Shown piece by piece: positions 35,167 through 47,383 of a DNA stretch of 64,000 nt (its first letter is position 1; every line of letters starts with the position of its first letter). The notes below the pieces were generated by a model. The model saw nothing but the letters and a program-made list of their open reading frames with translations, made no database searches and was not told the origin of the DNA. Origin of the DNA: Zarea fungicola. Its lineage: Eukaryota > Ascomycota > Sordariomycetes > Hypocreales > Cordycipitaceae. The stretch spans positions 57,605-121,604 of the forward strand of contig FWCC01000128.1 in the NCBI GenBank assembly GCA_900169235.1. The letters are read 5' to 3'. The translations under genes and the position numbers were made by a program.

Positions 35167-35946
35167 ATGACTGATCAACAAACGGCAGCGCCTTTGCTGG
35201 GCAACACTCGCGAGCGCAGCAACAATAGCAACGGCAACAGCAACGGCGCCGACCAGAGCTTCTACGACGACTATTCTGATATCGACGAGGATGTCTCCTC
35301 ATGGCACTGGTCGCGCCGCATGCGCCGGTCCTGTGCCCGCGCCTTGGCATCTCGCCGCAAACACTTTCTCATCATGGGCATTGTCGCGCTCGACGTGACG
35401 ACCCTCCTGGCCAACATTTTCATCCAGCTCATCGCCTGCGAGACGCACCAGGCCGATGAGCCCTGGGTCGAGACTGTGACGACGATGCTTGAGATTCTGG
35501 GGCTGGCGTTTAGCACCGTCTTTATGCTTGAGCTACTCGCCTGCATATACGCATTTGGATGGGAGTAAGTGTTTTATTTGAAAATATACAATTTAAAAAA
35601 AAAGAAACCCCCCAAGACAAGAAAGAAATTAACTGACATGTCAAGATACCTCGCCAACAAATTTCACTTGTTTGACGCCACCATCATCGTGCTCAGCTTC
35701 CTCATCGACGTTGGGCTGCGCGGCCCCGCAGAATCCATCGGCTCGCTGCTAGTCGTCCTGCGTCTCTGGAGACTGGCCAAGATCTCGGAAGAGGTCGTGC
35801 TCGGAGCGGCGGAGCGCATGGAGATGCTAGAGCATCACATTGATGACCTCGAGGCTGACAATAGGCACCTCCGGACCATAATCAAATCTCATGAGCAGAG
35901 TCAGAACACAAGGCAGCGACAGTCCTCGCTCACATCAACACATTAA
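35167..35946 (+). CDS. Voltage-gated proton channel, Hv1 family
   Basis: A 232-residue protein from exons 35167-35564 and 35646-35946. It is a voltage-sensor domain alone, with four helices and no pore, as in Hv1, which exports protons from the cytosol on depolarisation. Helix S1 contains IMGIVALDVTTLLANIF, with Asp76 at the place of the Asp that gives proton selectivity in animal Hv1. S2 is LEILGLAFSTVFMLELLACI, with the acidic residue of the gating-charge centre. S3 begins FHLFDATIIVLSFLIDVGL. S4 is VLRLWRLAKI, which keeps the R-x-W-R signature with gating residues Arg172, Arg175 and Lys178, where animal Hv1 has a third Arg. A C-terminal coiled coil (MEMLEHHIDDLEADNRHL) matches the Hv1 dimerisation helix. 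The N-terminus is polar with an Asn/Ser repeat. Confidence 0.9.
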
Positions 35947-36582
35947 AAAGCTTGAAGAAGAACCAGGAAAAAAAAGAAAAGGGAGAAAAAATAAGAAAAA
36001 CACAATCACTCAATGGTAAGGCGACGGCATTAGTATGGTAATGACTATCATGAAATTGTTTCTTGTAATTAATCCTGCAGAAATACCAAATATGCCTTTG
36101 GGCATTCCAGTCTCACAATGAACAAATCAATCAGGCAAACGCTCGGTGTCTGACACGTTACATCATTCATTTCTATATGGTATACCATCCATGCCCTTGC
36201 TGTCGTGGTACGCCGTAAAAGTCCTTCATCCCCATCATTCCATTAAAATCCCATTTCCGTCGCTCAAAAGGTCTCGAGAAAATAAAGGGTTTTCGGGTGA
36301 CGAGTGAGCGAGAGAGAAAGACAAAAACTCCGCAAAATATGCCCAGATGCTAAGGTATCTCCCCTTTCCAGTGGAATCCATCCATGAACCACAAGTAATC
36401 TAAGTAAAATGGTTCGCGCGCGAAATGCAGCAACTCCGCTTATATACAGATAAACCGCTTTCATCCCCAGTCTTTGGAGACTACCATGATGATTCAAAAA
36501 AAGAAAGAAAAATAAAGGTTCTTGGATTTGGACCTGTCGCTTTGTAGTCGAATTGCATTCATCATCGTTGTGTTTCCTCGTT
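35947..36582. other. Convergent 3' spacer
   Basis: The region lies between two convergent stops and should carry both 3' untranslated regions. It includes A-rich runs just after 35950. Nothing else is recognised. Confidence 0.5.
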
Positions 36583-37335
36583 TCACGCATGTCGGCTGCG
36601 TTTGCCACCAGGGTTCAAGGGGTCCTTGCCGTTGAAGCAGCCGCCAAAGAAGTCGTCAAAGTTGATTCGTCGTTTCGCGCCTGCCCCTCGCCCCAAGTGT
36701 CCGGATGTGCGCGCCCGGCTGGCTGTGGCTCCGTTCAGACGCGCCTTTGCTGGTCGTGACGGAAAGGCTGACGTGTCGTGTTGTCGCGAGTCAGAGAGGT
36801 CGAGCGTGGCAATGTTCGGGTATGGATGAGACGACTGAAATGTGAAGCTATCTTGCGAGGGGACGACAAAGTGCATCGGTTCTTCGGTTCGTGGCTGGCT
36901 TGTCGGCGCAGGGGAGTCCGCCTTGTGCTGCTGCTGCTGCTGCTGCGTGGTGGCAGGAATCGCTGCCTGTGGCTCCGCGCTTATTCGTGTCATCTCCGGG
37001 GATGCCGTGCGTTCGGCTGCCTTGTCTGTCTCGTCTTCGCTTTCGGTACTCTGAAGAGCACTGTCGCGGCCGTCGTGCCTCTCGGTAGCCCATCGTCGTA
37101 TCCTCCAGCCTTCGCCGTCGCAGAGCCCTAGGTTCTCCTTGTCGAGGAATCCGAGCAGGTCTTCCAGGCATTCCTGGTAGCCGTCAGAGCGTGCCCGGGC
37201 CTCGGCAAGCGCCGATGTCTTGTAGAGTTTGGTGACGGACAATGCGGCAGCCTTGAAAACATCCAGGAGTTGCTCTGGCGTCTCGGTTGCCATGGCCTGC
37301 TTACTGCTGCTACCGGGTGCCCTCGACATATCCAT
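36583..37335 (-). CDS. HAPSTR1/C16orf72-like (DUF4588-type) protein
   Basis: A single-exon gene of 250 residues from the ATG at 37335; an in-frame TTG upstream is ignored. The conserved core is near the N-terminus: LLDVFKAAALSVTKLYKTSA, then an Arg-Ala segment and GYQECLEDLLGFLDKE. It resembles the F-x-x-AAxxVTxLYKxS and GYQ blocks of the DUF4588 family, which includes animal HAPSTR1, a stress-response partner of the ubiquitin ligase HUWE1. The middle is disordered with a short glutamine run encoded by a CTG/CAG repeat near 36930-36950. A basic tail ends in KRRINFDDFFGG and KRSRHA, which may act as a nuclear signal. The family link is from memory of the motif and remains moderately certain; the gene itself looks real. 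Confidence 0.68.
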   Translation of the reverse strand: MDMSRAPGSSSKQAMATETPEQLLDVFKAAALSVTKLYKTSALAEARARSDGYQECLEDLLGFLDKENLGLCDGEGWRIRRWATERHDGRDSALQSTESEDETDKAAERTASPEMTRISAEPQAAIPATTQQQQQQHKADSPAPTSQPRTEEPMHFVVPSQDSFTFQSSHPYPNIATLDLSDSRQHDTSAFPSRPAKARLNGATASRARTSGHLGRGAGAKRRINFDDFFGGCFNGKDPLNPGGKRSRHA

Positions 37336-38637
37336 GGTCGTGTCGGTTGCCGTTGTCGTTTGCAACACCTGGCTTCAGCGTTTCACGACAACAAATGAAG
37401 CGTTGGTCCACGGCTATCGCACGCACACACGCCTTTGGAATGCTGAATCGTCAAGGAGAGGGGGGAATGAGCCAGATGCCCCGCCTGATGTTTGTCACGC
37501 CCCTCGGTGGAAATTTCGAGTAGCAAGGTTGAAATCTGGATTAGGTAGTTCGAAAATCGCTTAAAGCCGCTGGCAGTCCTTCAAATGGTCCGGTTGCATA
37601 AGCTCGTCAGTATTTGTATTATGCTGCAAGTGTTGCCAGCCGGGACGATTAGCCATGTCTCACGAAAAGTCACAGGCGACGACTCCATTTAAGTGGAGGT
37701 TTACATTGGGTTACTACACGTGACAGTCGGTGGAAGAACGGCGGGTTGCACAAAGGCTATTTCAGCCGTGGCGTTTTCTGGGAGGACACGCTAACTAACG
37801 ATGATGTGAATTTAAACCAAAGACCAGGGTTTCTTGAATGAGAGACGAGTGAGAAATATCCGGCCAAGTTGTTTCTCGAGTATATTTGGAATTGAGGCGT
37901 AGGTGCAGGGTAAGTCGACTTTGGGGTGGTGGGGCAGATCAGTCACAGAACCTAACAGGGAAAACAGGTATTAGAAGCTCGGCGTCGTCGGGCTGTGAAT
38001 AAAATAATACAGCACGTAATTAATAAATACTAAATGAGGACCAGCCCAGAGGGAGCGGTGATGCACACGGAATTTATGACTCTATATCCATATCCTTACC
38101 ACTCTCCTAGAGAGAGAGCAGGATTCAGGTCTTGTAACGCGTGGTGGATCCAGGGTTCCTTGCTATCGCCCTGCCTCGTTATAACTTATCCTGCCAAACT
38201 GTTAGGCAGTCGGACTTTGTTTAATCCGCTCCAAGGCACCGTAACGATTGGCTTACCTAAACTCAAAGCACACGTTGGGAGTGACGGCAGGTACGTACCT
38301 GAGGGCTGGGGTACCACTTGCCTGGCACGCTTCTCCCCACCAGCAGCTGCACAGAGCGCGCCACTAACTTGGACCCAGCCTGCGCCAGCTCATTCAAGGT
38401 GCAACTCAAGATTCCACTTAGACTCCTGGCAAAAAAACCAACTTGCCAGCCGCTGAGTAGAGGCAATCGCAATTTCACCAAATAAACTGTCGGGACGCCG
38501 CGTTTTCATCGCAAAGACTTGCCGACCTTGCATCTCCTTTATTTTAGCTACCGACAGACCTGCTGCAGCTGCCTTATTGGACGCGTCCAGAGACGAACTG
38601 TCGCGTATAGAGGTTTGCTCGAAAATCGCTTGCCAAA
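37336..38637. other. Divergent promoter region
   Basis: A 1.3 kb spacer between the HAPSTR1-like gene (minus) and the ISWI gene (plus), likely holding both promoters. ORFs such as 38034-38456 have no domain features and are judged non-coding. Confidence 0.55.
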
Positions 38638-41600
38638 ATGGCGCCGATGCTCCAAGCCGACGCTGTCGACACCGACGCGTCCATGTCGGACGCGCCAGTT
38701 CATCGTGAAGCAGAGCAAATGGTGAGTTCCTTCATCCATTGTCGACAAACTTATTGTTGCCGCTAACACCTTGTCAAGGATGTCGATGAGACTCCCGACT
38801 ACACGGATTCCGATACAAACCCAAATACCACAGCGAGCAGCGTTGTTGGCGATGCTGGCGATGGTCGGAAGCGCAGATCAGAGGCTACGGCGCTACGCCG
38901 CAGCATCTTTGGCAAGAAGCATGATCGCCTCGGTGAATCAAAGGTAAGGCGAATGAGGGTCTATGACGGACTACACGCGCGCCACCTACCGTTGTGGCTT
39001 TGACCTTAATCCTAACTCCAAATGCAGGAAGATGACACAATTCGACGTTTCCGTTACTTGCTAGGTCTCACCGACCTTTTCCGCCATTTCATCGAGACAA
39101 ACCCGAACCCCAAGATTCGCGAAATCATGGCCGAAATCGACCGACAAAACGAGGAAGCCGCTCGCGCGAAAAAGTCTGGCCCCAGGCAAGGTGGCGCTAC
39201 AATCGACAGAAGACGCCGCACGGAAGCCGAAGAAGATGCAGAGCTGCTCAAGGATGAGAAGCATGGCGGTTCGGCCGAAACTGTCTTCCGCGAGTCGCCC
39301 GGCTTTATCCAGGGCCAGATGCGAGACTACCAAGTCGCTGGCCTGAACTGGCTCATTTCATTACATGAAAATGGTATTTCTGGCATCTTGGCTGATGAAA
39401 TGGGTCTCGGAAAGACTCTGCAAACAATTTCATTCTTGGGCTACCTGCGCCATATTGTGGACATCACAGGCCCGCACCTGGTCATCGTGCCCAAGTCTAC
39501 TCTTGACAACTGGAAACGAGAGTTTGCCAAGTGGACACCTGAAGTCAATGTTCTTGTTCTACAAGGCGCCAAAGAAGAGCGTCATGAGCTTATCAACGAT
39601 CGCCTGGTTGATGAGAAGTTTGACGTGTGCGTTACGAGTTACGAGATGGTGCTGCGTGAAAAGTCACATCTCAAGAAGTTTGCGTGGGAGTACATTATTA
39701 TTGACGAGGTAAGCAACGCAGCAAATTCAATTCGATGACCATGCTAATAAGTTCAATAGGCCCATCGCATCAAGAATGAGGAATCCTCATTATCGCAAGT
39801 CATCCGACTCTTCAACTCGCGTAACCGACTTCTAATCACCGGCACACCCTTGCAAAACAACCTGCACGAGTTGTGGGCTCTGCTCAATTTCCTGCTGCCC
39901 GATGTATTCGGTGACTCCGAGGCCTTTGATCAATGGTTTTCTGGCGAGGATCGTGATCAGGACAAAGTTGTCCAGCAGCTGCACCGCGTTCTCCGTCCTT
40001 TCCTACTGCGACGTGTCAAGAGTGACGTGGAAAAGAGCCTTCTTCCCAAGAAGGAGGTCAATCTCTATCTCGGCATGTCTGATATGCAAATCAAGTGGTA
40101 TCAAAAAATTCTTGAGAAGGACATTGACGCCGTGAATGGAGCTGGCGGCAAACGTGAATCCAAGACACGACTGCTCAACATTGTCATGCAGTTGCGAAAA
40201 TGCTGCAACCACCCCTACTTGTTTGAGGGTGCTGAGCCGGGCCCTCCTTACACAACCGACGAGCACTTGGTGTACAACGCTGGCAAAATGAAGGTCCTCG
40301 ATACACTACTGAAGCGACTCAGAACCCAAGGTAGCAGAGTTCTCATCTTTTCTCAGATGAGTCGATTGCTCGATATTCTGGAAGATTACTGTGTTTTCAG
40401 AGACTATAAATACTGCCGTATCGATGGCAGCACAGCGCACGAAGACCGAATCGCAGCCATTGACGAGTACAACAAACCAGATTCCGAAAAGTACGTTTTC
40501 CTGCTGACCACCCGAGCTGGTGGTCTGGGTATCAATCTGACGTCTGCCGATATTGTCATTTTGTACGACAGCGATTGGAACCCCCAAGCCGATTTGCAAG
40601 CAATGGATCGCGCGCATCGTATTGGCCAAACAAAGCAAGTGGTTGTCTACAGATTTGTAACAGATAACGCAATTGAGGAAAAGGTTTTGGAACGCGCTGC
40701 GCAGAAACTTCGTCTCGATCAGCTCGTCATCCAGCAAGGCCGTGCTCAAATCGGTGCCAAGGCAGCTGCTAACAAGGACGAGCTGTTATCCATGATTCAG
40801 CACGGCGCGGAGTCAGTATTCCAATCCAAGGGCTCGACATCCGCTGACACCGACAACCTTAATGATGATGACATTGACGCCATCTTGAATCACGGTGAAT
40901 CTCGTACCAAGGAGCTCAATGCCAAGTATGAGAAGCTTGGTCTTGATGATTTGCAGAAATTCTCCTCAGAGTCTGCCTACGAGTGGAATGGTGAAAACTT
41001 TGCCAACACCAAAAAGGACATTGGAATGACGTGGATCAACCCTGCCAAGCGAGAACGAAAAGAGCAGTCGTATTCCATGGACAAGTACTTCCGACAGGCC
41101 ATGTATCCGAATCCCAAGGGCGACGGGAAGCCCAAGGCCCCAAGAGCGCCGAAGCAAATCCCCGTTCACGACTACCAGTTTTACCCTCCGAGACTACAAG
41201 AACTTCAGGAGCGCGAGACTGCGTATTATCGAAAAGAAATCGGTTACAAAGTTGTTCTTCCCGATGGCGAGGACGATACTCTCTCAGACCGCGAGGCTGA
41301 GCGGGCGCTGGATCAGCAGGAAATCGACAATGCTACTCCCTTGACAGAAGAAGAACGCGAAGAAAAGGAGGAACTGTCAACGCAAGGGTTTGGAAACTGG
41401 AGCAAGCGTGACTTCCAGCAGTTCATCAATGGCTCTGGCAAATTCGGCCGTACCGACTACACCGGCATCTCCACTGAGATTGGTAGCAAAGCGGCGTCTG
41501 AAATTAAGGAGTATGCCAAGGTATTCTGGCAGCGATACACGGAGATTGCCGACTATAGCAAGTACATCAAGGTTATTGAGGATGGTGAAGAGCGCACACG

Positions 41601-42228
41601 CCGCATCGAGCAGCAGCGCAAGCTCCTGCACAAGAAGATGACACAGTACCGTGTTCCGCTACAGCAGCTCAAGATCAACTACTCGGTGTCAACAACCAAC
41701 AAGAAGGTGTATACGGAGGAAGAGGACCGCTTCTTGCTGGTACTGCTCGACAAGTATGGAATTGATTCGGATGGGCTCTACGAAAAGATTCGCGATGATA
41801 TTCGAGACTCGCCGCTGTTCCGCTTTGACTGGTTTTTCCTTAGCCGTACGCCAGTGGAGCTGTCTCGCCGTTGCACGACATTGATCACCACAATTGTCAA
41901 GGAGTTTGAGGATGGCCCCGCACGCGCTGCCAACGGTGCGAACGGCAAGGCCAAGCGTGAGCCGGAGGAAGAGAATGACGAGGATAGCGTCCTCGGCATG
42001 CCAGCGAAGAAGAAGTCCAAGAACGGTGTCAAGGTATGTGCTTTAGTCAATCTCCTTTGCACCCCCTTTCCCCGCGGCTACTAACTGTTTCAACAGAACA
42101 AAGCATTGGATAACGTGAAGTCCAAGTCTGGCAAGGGTAGCAAGGCGAGCTCCGCTGCGCCATCTCGTGCGTCGAGCGTAGCCTCTACCAACTCAAACGC
42201 TGGTAAGAAGAAGAAATCAAAGAAATAA
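38638..42228 (+). CDS. ISWI-type chromatin remodelling ATPase
   Basis: A 1111-residue SNF2-family ATPase that slides nucleosomes. Exons are 38638-38721, 38779-38943, 39028-39708, 39760-42033 and 42097-42228, with GT-AG introns that all keep phase. The helicase core has motif I DEMGLGKT (about residue 206), motif II DEAH formed across the third intron, motif [14 protein letters not shown] and the helicase C-terminal motifs [26 protein letters not shown] [15 protein letters not shown] and [12 protein letters not shown]. The ISWI-specific C-terminus follows: a HAND region with [11 protein letters not shown], a SANT region ([16 protein letters not shown]), a basic spacer and the SLIDE region ending [14 protein letters not shown]. 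This domain order separates it from CHD and SWI/SNF enzymes. The Lys-rich tail is encoded by a small last exon. It is probably the main ISWI gene of the genome. Confidence 0.96.
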
Positions 42229-43210
42229 ATGGAAAAGGGGAGAGATTACAAAAAATGTTCATTTTCCTGTGGCGATGGTTGGCATTAGAGTTGTTCTTTA
42301 ACGCTTTGTGTTTCTGGGTTGTTTAATCTTGAATCGGGTTATGGATTTTCTGGGGGTTCTTGTCTATGTTTTTTGTCGTCGCTCATACACACTGGGAATT
42401 GGAACTGGTAAAACCATGATAACCTTTTGTTTGTTTTGTTGATTTGATTTGATTTGATTTGTTGATTTTGATTTTTCTTGTTGGATCTTGTTGAATGTGT
42501 ACTGAGCTATAAGTCATGAAGGGCAAAGAAAAGAACTTTGGTTCAATGAGCTTGACTAATTCAATCGAATGCATTTAACAAGTTCTTTCATTTCTTCATG
42601 TCGTTGGAATGGACTTCCTATCTAGATAAACCACTGCGGCATGTCAAGCCGCGTTTTATTCCTCATTGGGGACACTGCCCAATTAAAGCCGCCTTGGAAG
42701 TCGTCCTGGTCTCGCCTATGCCGCCATCTCTTCCTTTACAAAAAAAGGATCTAACTAGCATCAACGAGATGCCATGCCAAAACCACGAGTAATATATAAC
42801 ATGCCCCTTGCCCCTTTTTGTCTTTCATTGCCACCAGAGAAAAACCAAAAATACCAAGAAGAAAACAACCAGCGCACAGTAAATAAAAAAAAAGAACGCC
42901 ATAACGATAATGCAAGCCCACAGGAATTTAAAAAGGACAAAAACCCTTTAAAAGCTCGTCTCGGCAGGTGTATTTTGCATGTATGCGCCTCTTCCCAACC
43001 CCCAGTCGTACTTTGTTTTCTCGTTTTCCTTTCCATGCCGTCTTTTCGAGCATATTTCGGGAAGGAAGACAAAATAATCTTGGCGCAAATAAAGTCTGGG
43101 ACCAAAAAAAAGGGTCAAAACAATGATGGGCGTTTCAAACCTCCCCCAAATTTCCTCCCCAGAAGCCAGCTCATCATTCTTTCCAGTGTCGCTGTTTTTT
43201 TTTTTTTGCT
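42229..43210. other. Convergent 3' spacer with microsatellite
   Basis: It lies between the convergent ISWI and eIF3i stops. A GATTT/TTTGA microsatellite occurs at about 42440-42475, and A-rich runs lie around 42830-42910. No gene is supported; the plus-strand ORF at 42774-43265 is low-complexity and lacks domain features. Confidence 0.55.
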
Positions 43211-44537
43211 TTACTGCAGTCTGTTGGCGCGTTCTCTCTCCACCTCGTATGTGAAATCAAAGTAGCCCTTGTCAAAGTGGTGGATGCGGACGTAGCCGTC
43301 CTCTCCGCCGCTGGCGTAGCTGCGGCCGGTGGGGTCGGCAGCGACGGTGTTGAGGGGACCAAAGTGGCCACGGACGCGGCCGACCTCGTCCTCGAAGATC
43401 TTGTGGTAGAAGCGGGCTTCGAATTTACCCTGGCGGGCCGAGGTGGTGGTGACGTCCATGGCGGCCTGGCCACCGCCGAGGATGACAAAGTCCTTCTTGC
43501 GGGTGATGGCGGCGCTGTTGAGGGGGGTATCGGCGGGGTAGGTCTTGAGGATCTCGAGGTCGCGAGTAGAGATGAGCTATCGAGATAAAATAGACGGGTT
43601 AGTTATTTGAACCTCCATCCTTGCGGCCACAAGCAAACTTTGTTTTTTGTTTCTTTCTCTCACCTTGGCAGACTTGTCCTTGCTGGCGGTGATAAAGTAG
43701 GAGCGGTCAGCGGACCACTGGAGGTCGACAATAGGCTGGTTGAGCTCGTGGATGGGGTAGTTGACGAGGAGGTCGCCGGACTTGGCGTCGAACTGGCTGA
43801 CGCTGCCGTCCTCGTGGCCAGCAATGATGTACTTTGTCATGGCGCTCCATCCGGCGACGGTGGCCTTGCTCTCGTCGCAGACAATGGTCAGGGAGCGCTC
43901 GTCGGTCTGCTCGGCGTTGACGTCGGGGTTGATGTCAAAGGTGATGATGTTGGAGAGGAAGCCCATGCGCTTCTCGGTGACGCCGAGCAGCTTGGTGCCG
44001 TCCTCGTTGAACTCGACGCGCTTGACGGCCGTGGGGAACTCCCAGACCTTGAGGCACTTGCCCGACTTGACGTCCCACAGGCGGATGGTGTTGTCGGCCG
44101 AGCCCGAGGCGATCATGGTCGAGGTCGGGTCCACGTCAACGGTCCAGATGGCGCCGACGTGGCCGGTGTAGGTACCCAGGCGCTCGCCATTGTGCGAGAA
44201 CCAGACACAGATCTGCTGGTCCTTGGAGACGGAGAAGAGAAGGTCGCCATCGAGGTTATACCTGGAGGAGAGGAAGAAAGACAACGGTTAGCAGGAGGCC
44301 GGGGTTATTGTAGGGCTGCGGAGACTTGGAGTAGGCGAAAAGCAACCAAGAAGCGTAGGCAAGAAAGACGGGTGGAAAAATAATCTGGAAAAATTCCTCC
44401 AAATTATAATTTGCGCATAGCTCCGTCATTTCAAGCTTGAACCTTTTTGTCTCGTCGTTGTCGCCCCTCATTTGGCGCGGGACCTACTTAATCTGGGTGA
44501 GCGCACGCTCGTGCCCTGAGAGGAGAATAGGTCTCAT
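43211..44537 (-). CDS. Translation initiation factor eIF3 subunit I (TIF34)
   Basis: A 337-residue WD40 propeller that forms part of the eIF3 complex, which loads mRNA and scans on the small ribosomal subunit; with the b and g subunits it forms a stable module. Exons are 44488-44537, 43664-44261 and 43211-43576. The first exon encodes [16 protein letters not shown], the almost invariant family start. The propeller includes [60 protein letters not shown] and the C-terminal [19 protein letters not shown]. The length is close to the family norm of about 340. The protein is complete and expected to be essential. Confidence 0.96.
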
Positions 44538-45353
44538 GATGTGCGGTCGATATGATTCGGTATTCCCCTTTGAAAGTTTGTCGGAAACCTGGCTGGCACG
44601 AAGTTGCGAGGGGGGGCCAGAGGGGCGTGTTATATTCACAGAATGGTCCACGTCTTTCGTCTGGGATTGGACTGGGGGTTTGAAATTTTGGCGATTGTGC
44701 GTTTTGGTGGGGCAACTCGTGTGGCGGGGCTTTGCGGCTTGGTGGGTGATAAATTAGCACAGGCTTGCTATCCGAAAAGAGGGTTTTGGCGTGTGTGACT
44801 CATGAGCCATTGCGGTGCGTTTTGAGTCACTGCAGTATTGGCACGCGGAATCATCAACCATTCCCTGTGATGAGCACTCTGTTGATTAATTTCAAGGCAG
44901 AAGGATTCAGATGACTCTGCAGCTACAATGTAACATGTTTCTGTACTTTCGCCAGCCGTAGCCCCATGGGGCATACTGCGTGTATATTATGACTCCTTGA
45001 AAATCACACCTGGCGACTGCCTAATTGGGAATACAGGAGAACGGGTGCTCAAGACTTTGTTACTTTGATACGGGAGTCGAAGTTATATGGATTAAAAATT
45101 GATTCAATAAAAGCAAATTCTCAACTCTGAATGGTATCAAGCTGACGTGGAGCGGATGGAGCTTGAATGATGAAACTGGTATCCTGTAACGGCGCAATAA
45201 CAGCCCACACCAACCATGTACATGAGGAAACTCATCTGGTCCAAACAATTAAGAATATCTATTTTATAAACCAAAAAGGCAATCTAATCTAAATTCTACA
45301 TGGTTGTACAATAACGCTACTTGGGTCATCATCCCATCATCAGATTTCGACAC
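44538..45353. other. Spacer upstream of eIF3i gene
   Basis: Promoter of eIF3i followed by the 3' side of the peptidase-like gene. No additional gene or repeat is recognised. Confidence 0.5.
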
Positions 45354-47383
45354 CTAAAATCTGCCCCCAATCATACGGGCTGCAATTGCGCCCTGTCCTG
45401 CAGTCGAGGACTGGTCCGCCGGAACTGGCCAAGCAATCTCCTTTGCAATGTCAATCCAAGTAGCATTACTCCAAGGTTTGCCCTCGACCTCGCAGATGGT
45501 TCCCTTCTCAGGCATGGTGCCATTGACCCAGTACGCCGCGTACTTCTGGACAGTGCACGCAGAGGGAAGCCCAAGACTTGCATGCTAGAAAGAAACCAAA
45601 AAGGTTAGACAAGAAACAAATTAAACTAGCGATTCCCTTTTTATGGTCATTACTTACCCCGTATCCATTCACCTCGAGGACAACACTACCCTTGAATCCA
45701 GAGCTGACATTCCGCGCCGACGCAATCGGCGTGTGCCCATCAAACGAGTTCCCAACAACAAGCACCGGCTTCCGCGGCGCGACCTGGAAGTTTCCTTGAT
45801 AGCGTTCTTTGGCATACATCTTCCACTGCGCACACGTAACCGCCACGGGCGCCTCAATCGCGCCCATGAGCCGGCTCGTCTCCCCCAGGCGCCGCTGTAC
45901 GGGCATGTACGCGTCCAGCGACGCGATGCGATTCACACGGTCCGAGCAGTGAATGCCCGCGAGCGCCTGGGACGGGCGCATGGCCTCCCGAATCACCGCG
46001 GGGTCCGCAGCCCGCCCATCACCCGTCCACGCCGACAGGAACGCAATGTCATACTCGGTCCGCGGGCTCATGAGCATGTCGATGCCCTTGGCGTAGTTGG
46101 GCCACGAGTAAGGGCTGTAGAGGGCTTGACTGGAGAGACCAGTGAGAAAGTAGTGGTCGATGATGGTGTTGCCAAACGGGATTGGGTTGTAGCGGAGCGT
46201 CTCGTAAAAGGACCAGTACAAGGCTTCGAGCTCGGCGGCCGTGGCGGCGCGGTGGGCGAGGGGGCATTGGGCGGCGTTTTTGATGCAGTGTTCGAAAATG
46301 GCGGAAAAGACTTGATTGGATTGGGTCCATTCCTCATAGTCGCTTATTAGATTTACCATTTGTTAGCTGATAACTGACTGATAGGAAGAGAGCATCGCTC
46401 TTAAAAAGATGGGCGGCGGAGAATTCGCAAAAAAACATACGCATCAGCATGATAGTATTCATGTGGATTTTGAACACCATCTAGAATAGCGCCTTCCATC
46501 TTTTCGGGAAACATGGAGATGAGAGTCGCTCCTAGAGTAGTACCGTAGGAAAATCCTGTTGGGGAAGGGCCATGTTTAGCATGTCGAGTATAGCTATCAA
46601 GGCCAAAAGGCTTCTCTTACCCCAAAAGCGCACCGTGTCCTTTTCACCCAATGCAGTGGCAATGGAGAGGACGTCTCGCGCAACAAACGCAGTGCCAACC
46701 AGAGAACCAGTCTTGTTCTGTGCCGCAGCACACTTTTGGCTGAGAATGTCGGCACCGGCCCAAAGCTTCCCCATGGCCTCGCGGTCTTCTGGCTCGGCGA
46801 AGACGGCGCTAAACTCTGAGAGCTGCTGCGCTTCAAAGTCATTGGAGAAGCAGGTAAATGGCACCGCTGCGGCAGTTCCTCTACATTTAAATCTGTTAAA
46901 AAAAAGAATTGCACTTGTTGTTTTTTCATGGGAGCAGACTCACCGAGGGTCGAAGGAGACAAGGTCATATCTTCCTCCAGAAAACCTGAATAATTCGTTG
47001 GTATCATGGCTCAGCTCCAAAAGGAATTTTGTTTTTGCATCTTACATGTTCAGTACGAAAGCAAGCTCCGCAGTTGTCGCAAGGGACGTGAGCCCTGGTC
47101 CACCGTAGTTAAGCAGGATGCTGCCCAGGACGGGCTGCTTCGTCGCTGGCACGCGGATCAAATCCAGTTTGACCGTCTCATTTGAGCTCTTGTCCGTGTA
47201 GTCGAGTGGCACGGCGAATTGAGCGCAGTTCAATGGGAGTGCAGAGAGATTGGCCAACGCAACAGGGCAGTCTACCCATTTGATAGATGAACCTGTCGAG
47301 TTGGTGCTGCAGTTTGTTGTGGGAGCTGCCCAGGCCCCGACGAGCAGTCCAAAGACTGGTAGGGATATCTTGGTTGATACCAT
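45354..47383 (-). CDS. Secreted S33-type tripeptidyl aminopeptidase-like hydrolase
   Basis: A 556-residue alpha/beta-hydrolase from six exons: 47046-47383, 46944-46985, 46621-46880, 46441-46555, 45658-46342 and 45354-45584. The N-terminus ISLPVFGLLVGAWAAP is a signal peptide, and NCS, NST and NET sequons follow. The oxyanion-region segment ILLNYGGPG is typical of proline iminopeptidase/tripeptidyl peptidase relatives. The nucleophile elbow G-F-S-Y-G is rebuilt by joining exons 3 and 4. The catalytic Asp is probably in VGNSFDGHTP, and the His is the first residue of the last exon (HASLG). The C-terminal CTVQKYAAYWVNGTMPEKGT is the TAP-like domain. It probably cleaves short peptides outside the cell. 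One acceptor (before DYEEW) is AAG. Confidence 0.88.

Noticed and set aside
36920..36955. CTG repeat as a functional regulatory repeat
   Set aside because: It is simply the reverse complement of a glutamine run in the HAPSTR1-like gene.
38034..38456. 140-residue ORF upstream of ISWI
   Set aside because: No domain, low protein-like character and position in a divergent promoter region.
43607..44383. 258-residue plus-strand ORF opposite eIF3i
   Set aside because: Antisense shadow; its Val/Gly/Asp-rich composition reflects the complementary codons.
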